Shown here one piece after another: positions 34,022 to 44,875 of a stretch of DNA of 64,000 nt (positions are counted from its first letter, which is position 1; each line of letters starts with the position of its first letter). Origin of the DNA: Aspidiotus rigidus (Eukaryota > Arthropoda > Insecta > Hemiptera > Diaspididae); contig JAVHKY010000003.1 of the NCBI GenBank assembly GCA_035079385.1, forward strand, positions 21,839,501-21,903,500, given 5' to 3'. A program made the position numbers and the translations under genes. The notes below the pieces were generated by a model. The model made no database searches, was not told where the DNA came from, and worked only from the letters and a program-made list of their open reading frames with translations.

Positions 34022-37000
34022 CTCCCCCGGGAGGGTTCCGGAACGGAATTCTCGATTGGCAGAAGAATAATCCTAGTGACGGGGCGATCATACTCCTTTC
34101 CTCCAAACTTGACGGTGACGGTACGAACAAGATCGTCGGTAGATTTATGTGCTTTGGTAACGACAGCTAGGGGCCATTCAGCAGGCTTCATATGTGGCTG
34201 AACGACTAGAACGACATCTCCAATCTTCAAATTCGGATTTTTCTTAAGCCATTTGGTACGGTTATTTAGGTCGTTGAGATACTCTCGCGACCAAGAATTC
34301 CAAAAATCGCGAAAAATATTGTCGACTAGGTAGAAACGCTGTTGAAGAGTGACTAGTCCAGTTTCTGCTTCGGGCGGAACGAGTAAATGTTTACCGGTTA
34401 AAAAATGACCTGGAGTTAAATAACCATCGTGATGTCGGCACAGTGGACGGGAATTTAAAACTGCCTCGATTTTTGAGAATAATGTAGTGTATTCTTCAAA
34501 GGTCAACACTCGGTGTTTCGTGACCTTAGCTAAGCAGCGCTTAGCTGATTTCACTCCGGCTTCAGCTAATCCCTGATGGTGGGGACCGTAGGGAGGTCCA
34601 AATTCCCAATCGATTTTTAGAATTTTGCTGGCTTTGATGTAGGTGCTGCCATTGTCGGAATAAATTTTATTCGGTTGACCTCGTCGCGCCTTGAACCGAT
34701 CGAAGGCATGTAGGAACTGTTCGGTCTCGAGACTGGAAACAACTTCAAAGTGTACGGCACGAGTTGAACAACAAACAAGGACGCAGAGATAACTTTTAAA
34801 AAAGATAGTGCTTCGGTGCCCTACGCACTTAGTGTCAAAATGACCAGCGAAATCGATGACGACGGTAGTGAACGGCGGGGAAATTCTTACTCTCTCGGGC
34901 GGTAATTGAGCCATTTGCTGCTCTTGAGTACGGTAATTGTAGCGAGCACAAATGACGCATTTTCGAACAATTTTCTTTGCAAGCGAGTGAACACCTCCAA
35001 TGAAACGGAATCGGCTATGTAGAAATGATACGATAAATTTTGTTCCGCTATGAAAATAGTTTTCATGAACAAATTTGGCATACAGATGGATAAATGGGTT
35101 ATTGGCGTTGATTATAATGGGATGACGCTTTTCGAAGGAGACGTTGGCGTGTTCTAGACGGCCAGAGACGCGCATCACTCCATTATCGTCGATAAGTGGT
35201 TGCAAAAACCATAATTTGCTTCGACGGTTGATCGGTTGATTATTTTCAATTCTTGAAATCTCGTCAGGAAAGGCGGTTCGTTGTGCGTGTTTCACTAGAG
35301 CTAAGAAGGATTTGTTTAATTCCTCAGCACTCGGAGTTGCGGTCAGTTCAGTAGACGAAAGTTTGCAACGGTTTTTTAATCGTAAGATACGGGCTACGGC
35401 AAACTGTAGGCGAATAAACGACGATGAAGAGGCGAAGATAGACGACTTAGCTACGGTAGCGTCCTTGACTCCTGAGACAGTGGTTGCTAACATGTGATTA
35501 GCAAAGTCACAATTTAGCGATAAAAATTCTTCCTTTTTGGACAATAAATATTCGGTTTGTTCGTGAAGGAGGAACTCGGGTCCGCTTAGCCACATCTTTG
35601 AGGACGTTAAATTGGTTGCGCTAATTCCGCGAGTGGCGAGATCGGAGGGATTCTCTGCGGAACGAACATATGACGAATGCGAACTCGGGACAATTTCCTG
35701 AATTTTTGCAACACGGTTTCGGATAAACTGACTTCAAGTTTCAGGTGGTTTTGCTAGCCAGCACAATGTGACTTGCGAGTCCGAATAGGCTCGAGCTTCG
35801 GTTATGTCGAGATCAAGACGTGAAGACAGTCGCTGCAGAAGTTCGGCTAATAATAAAGCTGCCATTAATTCGAGACGATGAATGGTAAAGTTTTCGTCTG
35901 AATTTGCAATTTTAGTTTTGGAAAGAGGAGCCACTTTTGTTTTTGCGCAGATTAAGTAAACTTCCTCTCGGTTATCCGGGCTGATCGTTTTTAGATAAAC
36001 GGTAGCGCAGTAAGCAACAAAGCTAGCATCCGAAAAGCCAATAAACTGTCTTTTGTGAACAGGCAAAGTAGAGTAAGGACGGCGAATTGTCATATTTTTC
36101 AATAGATCCAAATCTTCAATCGCGGCAAGGAAGATTTTACTGTTATCTTCAGAGATGGGCTCGTCCCAGCCCTTATTTTCTTTCCAAATAGATTGAAGGA
36201 GAATTTTGAAGCGGATGGTTACTGGACTTACAAAGCCTAGTGGATCAAAAATTTTGGCTGAAGAGGCCAAAACTATTCGTTTGGTAATAACACCGTCGGA
36301 GTTAAGATTACTTAAATCTATCTTGACACGGAATATATCAAGATGTGGTTCCCAAACAAGACCTAGAATTTGCGTTGAATTATCGGGAAGTAATTCTATG
36401 GCGGTTGGTCCGGAAACGGTTTGATTGATTCTAGTCATAAATTCCGGCTGTTGGAAACGTATTTTCGTAGCGGAAAATGAGCTTTCATTAAAGTAGAATG
36501 CACGGATTGCTGAAGTTTTAAGGCTTCTTCGACGGTTGGTGCGGAGCATAACAAATCGTCCATGTAGAAACAATTTTTTATTACTTTAGCAGTTTCTGGC
36601 GATTCGGCTTCGACGGATTCGGCTAAAACGGATAAACATTTGGTGGCTAAAAATGACGCGGGTTTTGTGCCATAGGTCACAGTGTTGAGTTCATACTCGC
36701 GAATAGGTTGGTTGACGTCAGAACGCCACAAAATGCGCTGTAGTTTTCGATCAGCTATGTGGACTAGAACTTGTCGGTACATTTTAGCAATGTCGGCGGC
36801 GAAAGCGATAAGAAATTCTCTGAACCGAATTAAAATATCGAATAAATCGGGCTGAAGTTTCGGACCAATCATCAAAATTTGATTGAAAGAGGGGCCTCCC
36901 ATAGTTGAGGCAGATGCGTTAAATACGACACGGAGCTTTGTAGTTGTACTACTGGGTCGTAATACAGCGTGATGATTGATATAGTATATGCGCAATTTGA

Positions 37001-37289
37001 AGTACGGTGATCTTCTGTAAGAAGATTTTCGGTAGACGGAGCGGTAGAATCGGACACAAGCGACATATGATTCAAATCGGCATACTCGTTCAAGAACTGA
37101 ACGTATTGTTCACGGAGTTCGGGGCTTTGTCTCTTTTCACTGTAGAGAAGAGCACGTAGAGCACGGTTACGAGACTCACCTAACACCTTAGGTGAATCCT
37201 TTAATGGTAGACGAACTATAAATCTTCCGTCTTCGGATCGCGAAAAGGTTTCATTAAAATGTTGTTCACACAAAATTTGCTCAGGTTCG
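34000..37289 (-). pseudogene. BEL-A pol: RT, RNase H and integrase
   Basis: In element order: the RT N-terminus after the BEL-B junction (CEQHFNETFSRSEDGRFIVR), a frameshift near 37000, RT core 36995-36435 with LRVVFNASA, FAADIAKMYRQVLVH and the catalytic CFYMDDLL, a frameshift near 36445, then 36573-35734 with the RT connection (LASSAKIFDPLGFVSPVTIR) and RNase H (FIGFSDAS, HRLELMAALL, AYSDSQVTLCWL). A TGA in place of a conserved Trp follows at 35734. The same frame continues into integrase 35595-34000 with the HHCC finger (H...H...CVIC), DDE catalytic residues in VVIDFAGHF, IYSDNGSTY and GLAEAGVKSAK, and a C-terminal domain (NLKIGDVVLVVQP). Reverse transcription and integration would need proteins supplied by another copy. 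Confidence 0.92.
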
Positions 37290-37294
37290 ACAGC

Positions 37295-37469
37295 TGTTGA
37301 AGCGTTTTACAGCTTCAAGCTCATTCGTGTTATCAATGTACCGTTACTTTCTATCTACAATATGTTATCTATATCAGTATGGAAGTTCTCTTAGCCTACC
37401 GAACACCTGTTATATACTTGCCAATATACTCTTGCCGAACGAGTCTTTTTGTGTCTTTTTCCCTCAACA
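37295..37469 (+). repeat. BEL-B 5' LTR
   Basis: 175 bp, starts TGTTGAAGCG and ends CCCTCAACA. Differs from the 3' LTR by four transitions. Confidence 0.95.
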
Positions 37470-37763
37470 AATTGGTCCTCCGGGCCGGATTCTAGTCGAA
37501 CCGAAACTGAGTGTCCGGTATTCATTCATAATCCGTGAATTATCTTCGTTTTACTTCGTGTATTTATTTTGCCGATATTTTATTCGCCTATTTTATGTTA
37601 CCGATTTCAATTGCCGAACCTTTTCTTTTGCCGATTTTATTTGCCGAACATATTTTGCCGTCTATTTTAAACTTATTTCTTTCTTTTACCGTGAACAATA
37701 CCAATTTGTTTTTTTTGTTTGTGTTCCTTATCGTCGTGAATTTCGTGTGAGTGCCGAATAAAT
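37470..37763 (+). promoter_or_regulatory. BEL-B leader with primer-binding site and TTGCCGAA repeats
   Basis: A candidate tRNA primer site lies at once after the LTR (TTGGTCCTCCGGGCCGGATT, about 37471-37490), closely similar to that of BEL-A. Further on, TTGCCGAAC/TTGCCGAT words recur at about 37611, 37628, 37640 and 37655 before the Gag start at 37764. They may be a packaging or regulatory repeat, or mere simple sequence. Confidence 0.55.
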
Positions 37764-38278
37764 ATGTCGACCCGAAATTCGCTTGATAGAAAACGTCGCC
37801 TATTGAAGCGAGATTATAATCGCGATATGGACGAGATAAGTAAGCTTATGAAAGCGCCGTTGACCGCAGACGACGCAGAGCAGCTGTTCACTTTGCATGT
37901 CTCCATCATCGAAACCAAAAACGAACTCAAAGCAATGTTTATGGACTACCTGGACTTGCTTGATCCAAACGATGAGAATGATAAAAAATTTGAAGAAGAG
38001 CTATTGTCCGAACGCGATGCCTATCTGCTAGAATGCAACAGGTTGACGAGTACGTGCAATAAGGTTCGTAAAAAGTTGGAGACCCAACAGTAACGTGAGT
38101 CCATGAATTTCTCTACCGTAAGTAATCAGAACGTTAGTACCGGCTCATCCGCTAAATTACCTAAGATAAATGTGCCAACCTTCGATGGTAATCTACGTAA
38201 GTTTTTAGACTTCAAAGCCTTATTCGAAAACCTCGTACACAATGATAATGATATTCCATTCGCGGAAAAATGCACTAT
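37764..38278 (+). pseudogene. BEL-B Gag N-terminal part
   Basis: The start ATG at 37764 opens a 109-residue charged, coiled-coil-like segment (RKRRLLKRDYNRDMDEISKL) ended by TAA at 38091. The same frame resumes at once with MNFSTVSNQNVSTG and LPKINVPTFDGNLRKFLDFK, the conserved start of the BEL Gag (DUF1759) domain. It is then lost by a one-base deletion in an A run near 38266-38270, after which the next frame continues the domain. So there is one stop and one frameshift in Gag. Confidence 0.85.
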
Positions 38279-39583
38279 TTGAATCTATCGTTAGTTGGTT
38301 ATAGCGCCAGTTCCACTCTAACAGGCATTCCCCTCTCCGAGGAAGGGTACACCGAGGCGTGGAATCGCCTATTACAAAAATATGATAACAAAAGGTTGAT
38401 TATTCATACGCATTTTAACGACCTGTTCTCCACCGAAAAAGCAAAGTCTGAATTCAATCTTCGAAGTATGCTCGACCAAATTGATTTAGCCTTACGCGGA
38501 TTGCGCGCATGCGGTGAAATAACTGATAATTGGTCGACCATTTCAGCGCACATACTCTATATAAGATTGTACAGTAAAACGCGGTCTGATTTTGATAATA
38601 CGATCACCGATCAGTCGTCTTACTATAATTTTACACAATTATTTAAATTTTGTGAAAGTTGCTCCAACAACGTCGAAGCCCGTAAATTAGAAGACAATTT
38701 TGTCTCTCCGAAAGCCACCGCTCTCGTTCCTAAATTTTCAACTCAACCAAAAGCCTATTCCGATCCACGAAAAACCTTTTTGACGACTAAAGCACCATGC
38801 GTCGTCTGCGGAGCCCATCACTTGCTTATCGATTGCGCCAAGTTCAAAAGCAAAATTCCATTTGAACGCTATGAAGTTATCCAAGATAATAAATTATGCA
38901 GTAATTGTTTCTCAAGCTCCCACATGACCTCCAGTTGCCAATCGCCCAAATCGTGCAAAATTTGTCGACTAAAGCATCATTCCTTGCTGCACCTGCCCGA
39001 ACCTCAAAAAGGGCAACGGTCTGTAACCGCTCCTACTCAAAACTCCGAAATCGCGCCAAAATTTTCGTCGAACGTGTCGATTTCATGTTCCCCGTTTCCT
39101 ACCAGGTCTTTTGTTGTTTTACCGTCAGCCGTGGTGCGTTTTGCTTGCGGCAGTGTTACCGGTCTCGTGCGTATTCTGTTAGATAATTGTTCGCAACCGA
39201 CTCTTATTACCGATGATTTTGTAAGGCACCGCCGTCTTCCAACCTATAAAAATACCGACGGAGCCCCTATTTGTGGGGTAGGCCAAGTAGATATCGCGAC
39301 TCCGCGAACTTGTTCAATCAAGTTGTTTTCTCGCATAAATTCGTTCGAAATCGATATACAGGCTGACGTCATTCCCGCTTCCGCTATACCATACTCTGTG
39401 AACTCGCTCTCTTGGGACAAAGAGTTTAACCTAGTCCAAAATTTCGACCTCGCCGACCCAGCCTTCTACAACAAAGATCCAAACGTGCCTCAGATCGATA
39501 TCTTATTGGGCGCGCAATACGTTGAAAATTGTCTAATGAATGAAACGATGTCCATCAAAGACTTGACTATGCGTCGTACATAA
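38270..39583 (+). CDS. BEL-B Gag C-terminus, zinc knuckles and aspartic protease
   Basis: A 437-residue frame. Residues 1-140 complete the DUF1759-type capsid region (HYLNLSLVGYSA ... YTEAWNRLLQKYDN). Residues about 180-245 carry paired cysteine/histidine knuckles (CVVCGAHHLLIDC, CSNCFSSSHMTSSC, CKICRLKHHSLLH) that would bind RNA. Residues about 280-430 are a DUF1758-type aspartic protease with the site VRILLDNCSQPTLIT. The usual DSG/DSA after LL is DNC here, so protease activity is doubtful. The frame ends at 39583 just before the conserved FGW motif, which is found in another frame. Confidence 0.88.
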   Translation: MHYLNLSLVGYSASSTLTGIPLSEEGYTEAWNRLLQKYDNKRLIIHTHFNDLFSTEKAKSEFNLRSMLDQIDLALRGLRACGEITDNWSTISAHILYIRLYSKTRSDFDNTITDQSSYYNFTQLFKFCESCSNNVEARKLEDNFVSPKATALVPKFSTQPKAYSDPRKTFLTTKAPCVVCGAHHLLIDCAKFKSKIPFERYEVIQDNKLCSNCFSSSHMTSSCQSPKSCKICRLKHHSLLHLPEPQKGQRSVTAPTQNSEIAPKFSSNVSISCSPFPTRSFVVLPSAVVRFACGSVTGLVRILLDNCSQPTLITDDFVRHRRLPTYKNTDGAPICGVGQVDIATPRTCSIKLFSRINSFEIDIQADVIPASAIPYSVNSLSWDKEFNLVQNFDLADPAFYNKDPNVPQIDILLGAQYVENCLMNETMSIKDLTMRRT

Positions 39584-40260
39584 TTCGGTTGGTCGCTCTC
39601 GGGGTCGGTGCCATCGGCCTACCAATCTACATCGTCAATATCAGCCGAGCGACATTGTCATTTAACCACGGTTAATATAGCTGATCAACCCGCCCGCTTT
39701 CGGGAGATGGAGGAAGTCTCCACGTCATCTCCAATAAGGTGTCACCCCACCACTACTCACGTTCCTCCGTACACTACTCAAACTCAGCTTCCGCCGGCAT
39801 CTCATCTCTCCTATTTGAGTCGTTCTCAAACTCCTTCTGCTTTACCGCCATCTGTTCCCGTGCAATCCGCGCATCCTGCGCTGCACACCGCGCATCATTC
39901 TTTGCCGTACGCCGTACCCAGTTCTCACGTTCCGCCGCATCATAGCGCACATCCTCAACAACCGCACTATCGCACGTGGTACACACGGCAGCGCCGCCGC
40001 CGACTTCACACGTATCGCTGCAGGTGACCTCGACAGCCTACAACCGCGTGGCTCAGATTCCGTCCGCATATTCGTGTTTACCATATAGCCGAAATTCAGC
40101 CACTTCCAGCATTACCAGCGAGAATAGTACTGTTGTGGTGGCTGCTCCGAGTATATATCCTCCGTTACCGCACCGTTCGACACAACAACAGGGTCAGTTC
40201 AAGGGACATACGGTCCCTAGTATACTTACTGTTGGAGCAGTAAACTTTTAAATTCATTTT
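39584..40260 (+). other. BEL-B pol replaced by Pro/Ser/His-rich sequence
   Basis: Shortly after FGWSLSGSV the frame keeps the protease-RT junction remnant (RFREMEEV, where relatives have RFWEMEEV) and then switches to low-complexity Pro/Ser/His/Thr-rich sequence up to a stop at about 40027. No RT motif follows. The DNA here is clearly more GC-rich than the rest of the element. It may be a deletion product with a foreign insert. Confidence 0.6.
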
Positions 40261-40271
40261 TTTGCCGGGAG

Positions 40272-40446
40272 TGTTGAAGCGTTTTACAGCTTCAAGCTCA
40301 TTTGTGTTATCAATGTACCGTTACTTTCTATCTACAATATGTTATCTATATCAGTATGAAAGTTCTCTTAGCCTACCGAACACCTGTTATACACTTGCCA
40401 ATATACTCTTGCCGAACGAGTCTTTTCGTGTCTTTTTCCCTCAACA
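40272..40446 (+). repeat. BEL-B 3' LTR
   Basis: 175 bp, four transitions away from 37295-37469. Followed directly by the host duplication ACAGC. Confidence 0.95.
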
Positions 40447-40451
40447 ACAGC

Positions 40452-42395
40452 TCTTATCGGATTCACTTCTTCGATTTCCTAAAATCTTTTCAAGTCATCC
40501 TGAATTTCCTTTGTGGATGTGCATGAAATCAACGAAAGAGAATGACAGGAAACAGTTTTGGTTATTGGACCGGTTGGTGTCCAACCAAAACGTGTGTTTT
40601 TGAATAGAACTCCGTCAAAGGTGGCAGAGGCGGTAAGTACACAGCGATTGTAATATTCGTTACCTAAAATCATGTCGACTGATTCATAACCCAGCGATTT
40701 TTCGGCTAACTGGAGAGAGGATCTGGCTTCCTCACTGATAAAGGAATTATCCATCGGAATTTGATCCTTAATTGCTGAGGACGGAACTACATCAGCTTCG
40801 ACATCGATTTCGAATGACAAAAATCTCGATTTTAAAGTTAGCTTGCATGCAAATGACGAATTAAGTCGACCACCGACTCCTTCAATGAGGGTTGAGGATC
40901 GGAATGTTTTTACCTTATGTTTCTGAACAAACTCGTCAGTTACGGCAGTCGGTTGTGAAGCGGAGTCGAACATTATTTGCAAAAGACCATGAGAATTATT
41001 GCTATTAAATTGAACAACGGCGGTAGGTAAAAGAATGAATTTATTTCGTGCTTGCATCGCGGCGCAATTTTTAGAAGTAGACTGAGCTAGAGTCTCATTA
41101 CCTTGGCATACGGTGGATTCCTTCGCAACGGATTCTGAAGGAACGATTTTTGATGGATTTTCAAAGTGCAATAAAGAATGATGTTTGAATTTACAAATTT
41201 TGCACGGAGGTTTGGAGCAAAATCGCGAGGTGTGTTTTGAACTGAAACAATTCAAACATAATTGGGATTCTCGGATGATCTCAGACCTTTTTGACGGACT
41301 GAGCGATTTAAATTCGTCACATTCAATCAACAAATGAGGGATCTTTTTGCAACAAACACAGGGTTTACTCGATACGGCAAAGACGTATTTCTTAGCTTGA
41401 AAGGAATCGGATTTCGGCTTGGGGGACGAGCTTTCTCGAAGTTTTGCAGTTGGGTTTGATACCTGTACTTTCGGTTTAGATACAGAGAATTCAACTCCAT
41501 GAGTACGTCCAAGTAAAAACTTTTTCAATTCTGGGTACTGCGGATATTCTTTACAATCAGCATTGAAATTTTGCCAATCGTCTAATGTTTTTTCGTCTAA
41601 TCTAGAAATGACATGATAGTGAAGAATACTTCCCCATTGATCCGGTTCTTCGCCAACGGATTTTAAGCTTCGTAATATCGCGTCAACTTCTAATACGAGA
41701 CTACAAATGCCAGAAGGATCTTTTATTCTTTTTATTGCGAATAAATCGGTAAACAATGCATTTACGATCATGGGTTTATTTTCATACCATTCGCAGACAA
41801 GAGCCCAGGCTTCGGGATACGTCAATTGAGACGCGCTATCGGATAAAATTTTTAAGGCGTCACCTTTCAAGGATTGTGTAAGGAAGGACATTTTTTCGGG
41901 GTGCGAGTATTTTGAACTATTGTGCACAAGTGACTCAAAAATACCCTTGTAGTGCATAAACTCGCGGATCTTTCCGTGAAACTCGGGGATTTCAAGGTCT
42001 CTGAGTTTTGCGCCATGCCCGGAGCATGGATTTACTTCGGTAGTGGTGTCAGTTTTCGTTTTACCTTCGTATTTCGAGCGAATATTTTCGAATTTTTCAA
42101 GCAGCTCGGTATAAGCGGCTTGAACGGAGTCGGTATCAGAAGTTATCTCTTCAAAAAAATCCTCCCTTTTCTTCTCATCTTTTATTTCCTCAGCTCTTTG
42201 GATAAGCTCTGAGCATAGTTCGGTATGACTTGAACGAATGTGAACGTATCGTTCAAGTTCCGCTTGTAACCGCGCTATTAGGCCGGGGGTAGGAGTTGGA
42301 TTAGATTTAAACTTACCTAATAGTCGGTCTCTAATTTTCATCAAGCGTCGGCGCTGAGTATTGGCATTCTCAACGAGTATAGTCAACGAAGTCAT
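40452..42395 (-). pseudogene. BEL-A Gag and aspartic protease
   Basis: The likely start is the ATG at 42395 (MTSLTILVENANTQRRRLMK), 15 codons inside the longest frame, because the upstream part opens with a non-ATG codon. An N-terminal coiled coil is followed by the DUF1759 domain (LRDLEIPEFHGKIREFMHYK), zinc knuckles (CVCCKKIPHLLIEC, CLNCFSSKHTSRFC, CKICKFKHHSLLH) and a DUF1758 protease (IMFDSASQPTAVT). It ends at a TAG (40479-40481) that replaces the Trp of the conserved RFWEIEEV junction. Removing BEL-B and one target copy leaves pol in the same frame, so the ancestral element had one gag-pol frame. Confidence 0.92.
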
Positions 42396-42519
42396 TCTTA
42401 TCTTGACGGAGATGACCGATGAAATTTTAACGGCACACAATCACACCGAAATGTTCGGCACGAGATAACGACGAACAACCACGTTAAACTGATGGATTAC
42501 TTACAGCTAAGCTGATAAG

Positions 42520-42541
42520 ATCCGGTTCGGATGGACCAAAA
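42520..42541 (-). promoter_or_regulatory. BEL-A primer-binding site
   Basis: In element orientation TTGGTCCATCCGAACCGGAT lies two bases after the 5' LTR. It begins with the TGG expected to pair with a tRNA CCA end and resembles the equivalent site of BEL-B (TTGGTCCTCCGGGCCGGATT). The tRNA was not identified. Confidence 0.65.
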
Positions 42542-42870
42542 TGTTTGGGTAGATTTCAACTTCAAGTAAATTAAAATCAGTCAATAAGACAACGGAAAGT
42601 GGACTGTATTAAAGAAATATTTACACGCGCAATGTACAGTTATTATACAAAATAATTACAATCGGTCGGTTTGAGATTCGGAAAAAATACGGCACTTACT
42701 CGTACAAAGACTGCACTGTACGCGAGCATACGTATACGGTAACTGAGAAAAGATATATACAATACGAATATGTACAATATGTACAAAGTATAAGAAAAAC
42801 CCTAATCGGTCGAATGGATAGAATAATACGGTAGATAGGTATATTCTTTTAGCCTATAATAGACAAAACA
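42542..42870 (-). repeat. BEL-A 5' LTR
   Basis: 329 bp, read as identical to 33693-34021, with CTGTC duplicated on its outer side (42871-42875). Confidence 0.95.
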
Positions 42871-42875
42871 CTGTC

Positions 42876-42915
42876 TGTACTCACTCATCGATGGTCTATG
42901 ACCGAAAGCGCTCGT
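42876..42915 (+). other. PLE-type hammerhead-like hairpin next to BEL-A
   Basis: CATCGAT, then GGTC-TAT-GACC, then GAAAGCGCTCG has the same order (stem II, GAAA, GCGCTCG) as the PLE-A motif at 31355-31395, including identical GAAAGCGCTCG. It suggests that BEL-A landed in or beside an old PLE 3' end. No PLE coding sequence is visible here. Confidence 0.4.
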
Positions 42916-43019
42916 GATTTAATTAACTGATACGGTCCAGTAAAGTTTATTATAAAAGCTGATGGAAATGTGCCGTTAAGTAAACGAACAAATTCAACTT
43001 ATTACTGATTCCTAATACT

Positions 43020-44875
43020 CGACTCTTGGCTTGACTTCTGAAAAACTCAGCTTTACAACAAACTTCGGGCTGTCAACTACTTCAAAATTATCTTATATTA
43101 ATCGATCTTTTAGTGTCCACGTAAGCGATCAGCATTCCTCAACCCTCCCCCAAGAAATTGGTATCCCCAAGGACCCCCACTTAGTGGCCCCCTTCTTCTC
43201 ATCACCACCAACAACATAAAAAAAAACATAAGATTTCCAATTCAAACCCCACTATTCTCTGATGACCTAAGCATCCATTTACGTTCCAGTAACACGAGAC
43301 GCGCCACCGTCTACTTCAAGAAACAATCAATAAAATACACGCTTGGCTTTTCCTCCTATAGGATTCCGCATTTCTTACCCCAAAACCAAACTCACCAGTC
43401 ATCATCTTTCAAAAACTACGTCAGAAAACCATTAAATTTCTCCCCCTAAAAATAGCTAACTCACAAGTTGAAACTACTAAAGTTCTTGGCCTCAATATCC
43501 ACAACCGTCACTCTTGGATCCCCCTTATCAAATTAACTAAATCAAAATGCATTCGAGCGCTCAATGTCCCAAAATTCCTTTCCCACCCTAGAGAAGGTTG
43601 TAACCGAAAAAGTCGGTAAAATCCTCCTCCACCTCTACCAGAGCTTAAGCCGATCCATCTTCGATTAAGGATCACCCATTTACGGTCTCGCCCCCCTTCC
43701 CCCTCTCATTTAAAACTATTCGAAACTGTCCAAAATTCCGCACTCAGAATAGCTACTGGAGTATTCCGAACCAGCCTCGCTGAATTAAGCCTCTGTGCAA
43801 ACACCGGCTTCCCCCGCTTCATTGTCGACGCCTCAAACTAATAACCTACTTCCTCACAACTGTCCTACAATATCTACAAGTTCCCGTCCACCATCGTGTA
43901 TTCCACCCTCGCCACAATCAAAACTCCATAACCAATCTACGTTCCAATCTCGAACCTCAACTAGCACACCCCTTCAAGTTCTATTGTCTTAACCACATCG
44001 TTCCCTCAACCCCTCCTTGGCTCCTTATTCCAGCAAAATTAATTCGCGATCTAAAACGCCACCCTCGTCTTTTAATTTCTTCCGAAGAATACCAGGCACA
44101 GTTTAACAAAATTCTTAACAACTTCCACAACCATACACTATGTTTCACCCATGGATCTAAACATCTTCGCATACTCAATAGGTCCCATCACCGCAACACC
44201 ACATCCGTCTTCGCCACTGAATTACAAACAATCTTTAGCTATTCAGAACATCTCCTCACCAACCTACCCTCCCGTCTTCCCCTCAACCCATTTTTGGTCA
44301 TTTTCTACTCCATATCATCACTTGACGCCATATCCAACCACACTTCCTCCCATCCATACATGAATCGTATACACACTCTCATTGTTCCCCAACCCATTAT
44401 TCTTCATCTGGGTACCTGGTCACAAGGGTATCCCAGGAAACGAAAATGCCGACAAAGCAGCCAAACTAGTCAACCACTATTTCCTCCCCTCACGCTCACG
44501 TCTCTCCAAACATATTAACAAATTCATCACTCAAGCATGGTTCACTCATTGGTCGAATCTCAAATCACACTCAACAAACTAGCGCAAATTAAAAATATTC
44601 CCGTTTCGTGGGACTCTCCATTTCATCTCTCATCTTATGCCTCTCTCGTGCCCTCATTGCGAATCTGAATCCACCCCCTCTATCCGTTCAACACATCTTC
44701 TGCTGCCCCACTTGACCCAACTCTGTAAGTCCTTCCCCAACATATTCAACTTTTTACACCAAACAAACTTCCTCTCACGCATAATATAATCATGTAACTT
44801 CGCCGAGCTCATAGCCCTGAAGGCAGGCTGCTAGCAGCTCGTAAATTAATAAAAACAAAAAAAAAAGTCATAAGA
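43020..44875 (+). pseudogene. Non-LTR retrotransposon 3' half: RT, RNase H, poly(A) end
   Basis: Across many frameshifts the plus strand gives RT motif sequences (NRSFSVHVSD, EIGIPKDP for the GIPQGS box, FSDDLSIHLRSSNT for the catalytic box) and FLPLKIANSQVETTKVLGLN. RNase H follows (CFTHGSK, then a well kept FIWVPGHKGIPGNENADKAA at about 44405). The 3' end shows GAGCTCATAGCCCTGAAGG and an A-rich tail at about 44850-44870. RNase H plus a poly(A)-like end places it near the I/LOA/Jockey groups. It is 5'-truncated and dead. Confidence 0.85.

Larger units (their letters stand above)
37290..40451 (+). mobile_element. BEL-B: pol-less BEL/Pao element inserted in BEL-A
   Basis: LTRs 37295-37469 and 40272-40446 (175 bp each, TG...CA) are flanked by the duplication ACAGC (37290-37294, 40447-40451). 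The LTRs differ at four of 175 positions, all transitions. A primer site like that of BEL-A (TTGGTCCTCCGGGCCGGATT) follows at about 37471-37490, and GCCGGGAG precedes the 3' LTR. The 3.15-kb element encodes Gag and protease only. RT, RNase H and integrase are absent, and the space after protease is a short proline/histidine-rich frame. It must depend on an autonomous BEL element for mobility. Confidence 0.93.
33688..42875 (-). mobile_element. BEL-A: BEL/Pao LTR retrotransposon, interrupted by BEL-B
   Basis: Both LTRs (33693-34021 and 42542-42870, 329 bp each) read as identical. They start TGTTTTG and end AAACA in the element's orientation, and the host duplication CTGTC flanks them (33688-33692, 42871-42875). 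The primer site follows the 5' LTR (minus strand, about 42539 downwards, TTGGTCCATCCGAACCGGAT) and a purine tract GGGGGAG precedes the 3' LTR. Gag, aspartic protease, RT, RNase H and integrase are all recognisable in BEL/Pao order. Breaks: two Trp-to-stop codons (40479-40481, 35734-35736), two frameshifts (about 36990-37020 and 36445) and the BEL-B insertion at 37290. Confidence 0.95.

Noticed and set aside
37297..37761. 154-codon frame across the BEL-B LTR and leader
   Set aside because: It runs through LTR, primer site and repeat-rich leader. The LTR part recurs at 40262 with a different continuation.
42520..42541. Identification of the primer tRNA
   Set aside because: The site is clear but I could not match it to a specific tRNA 3' end with confidence.
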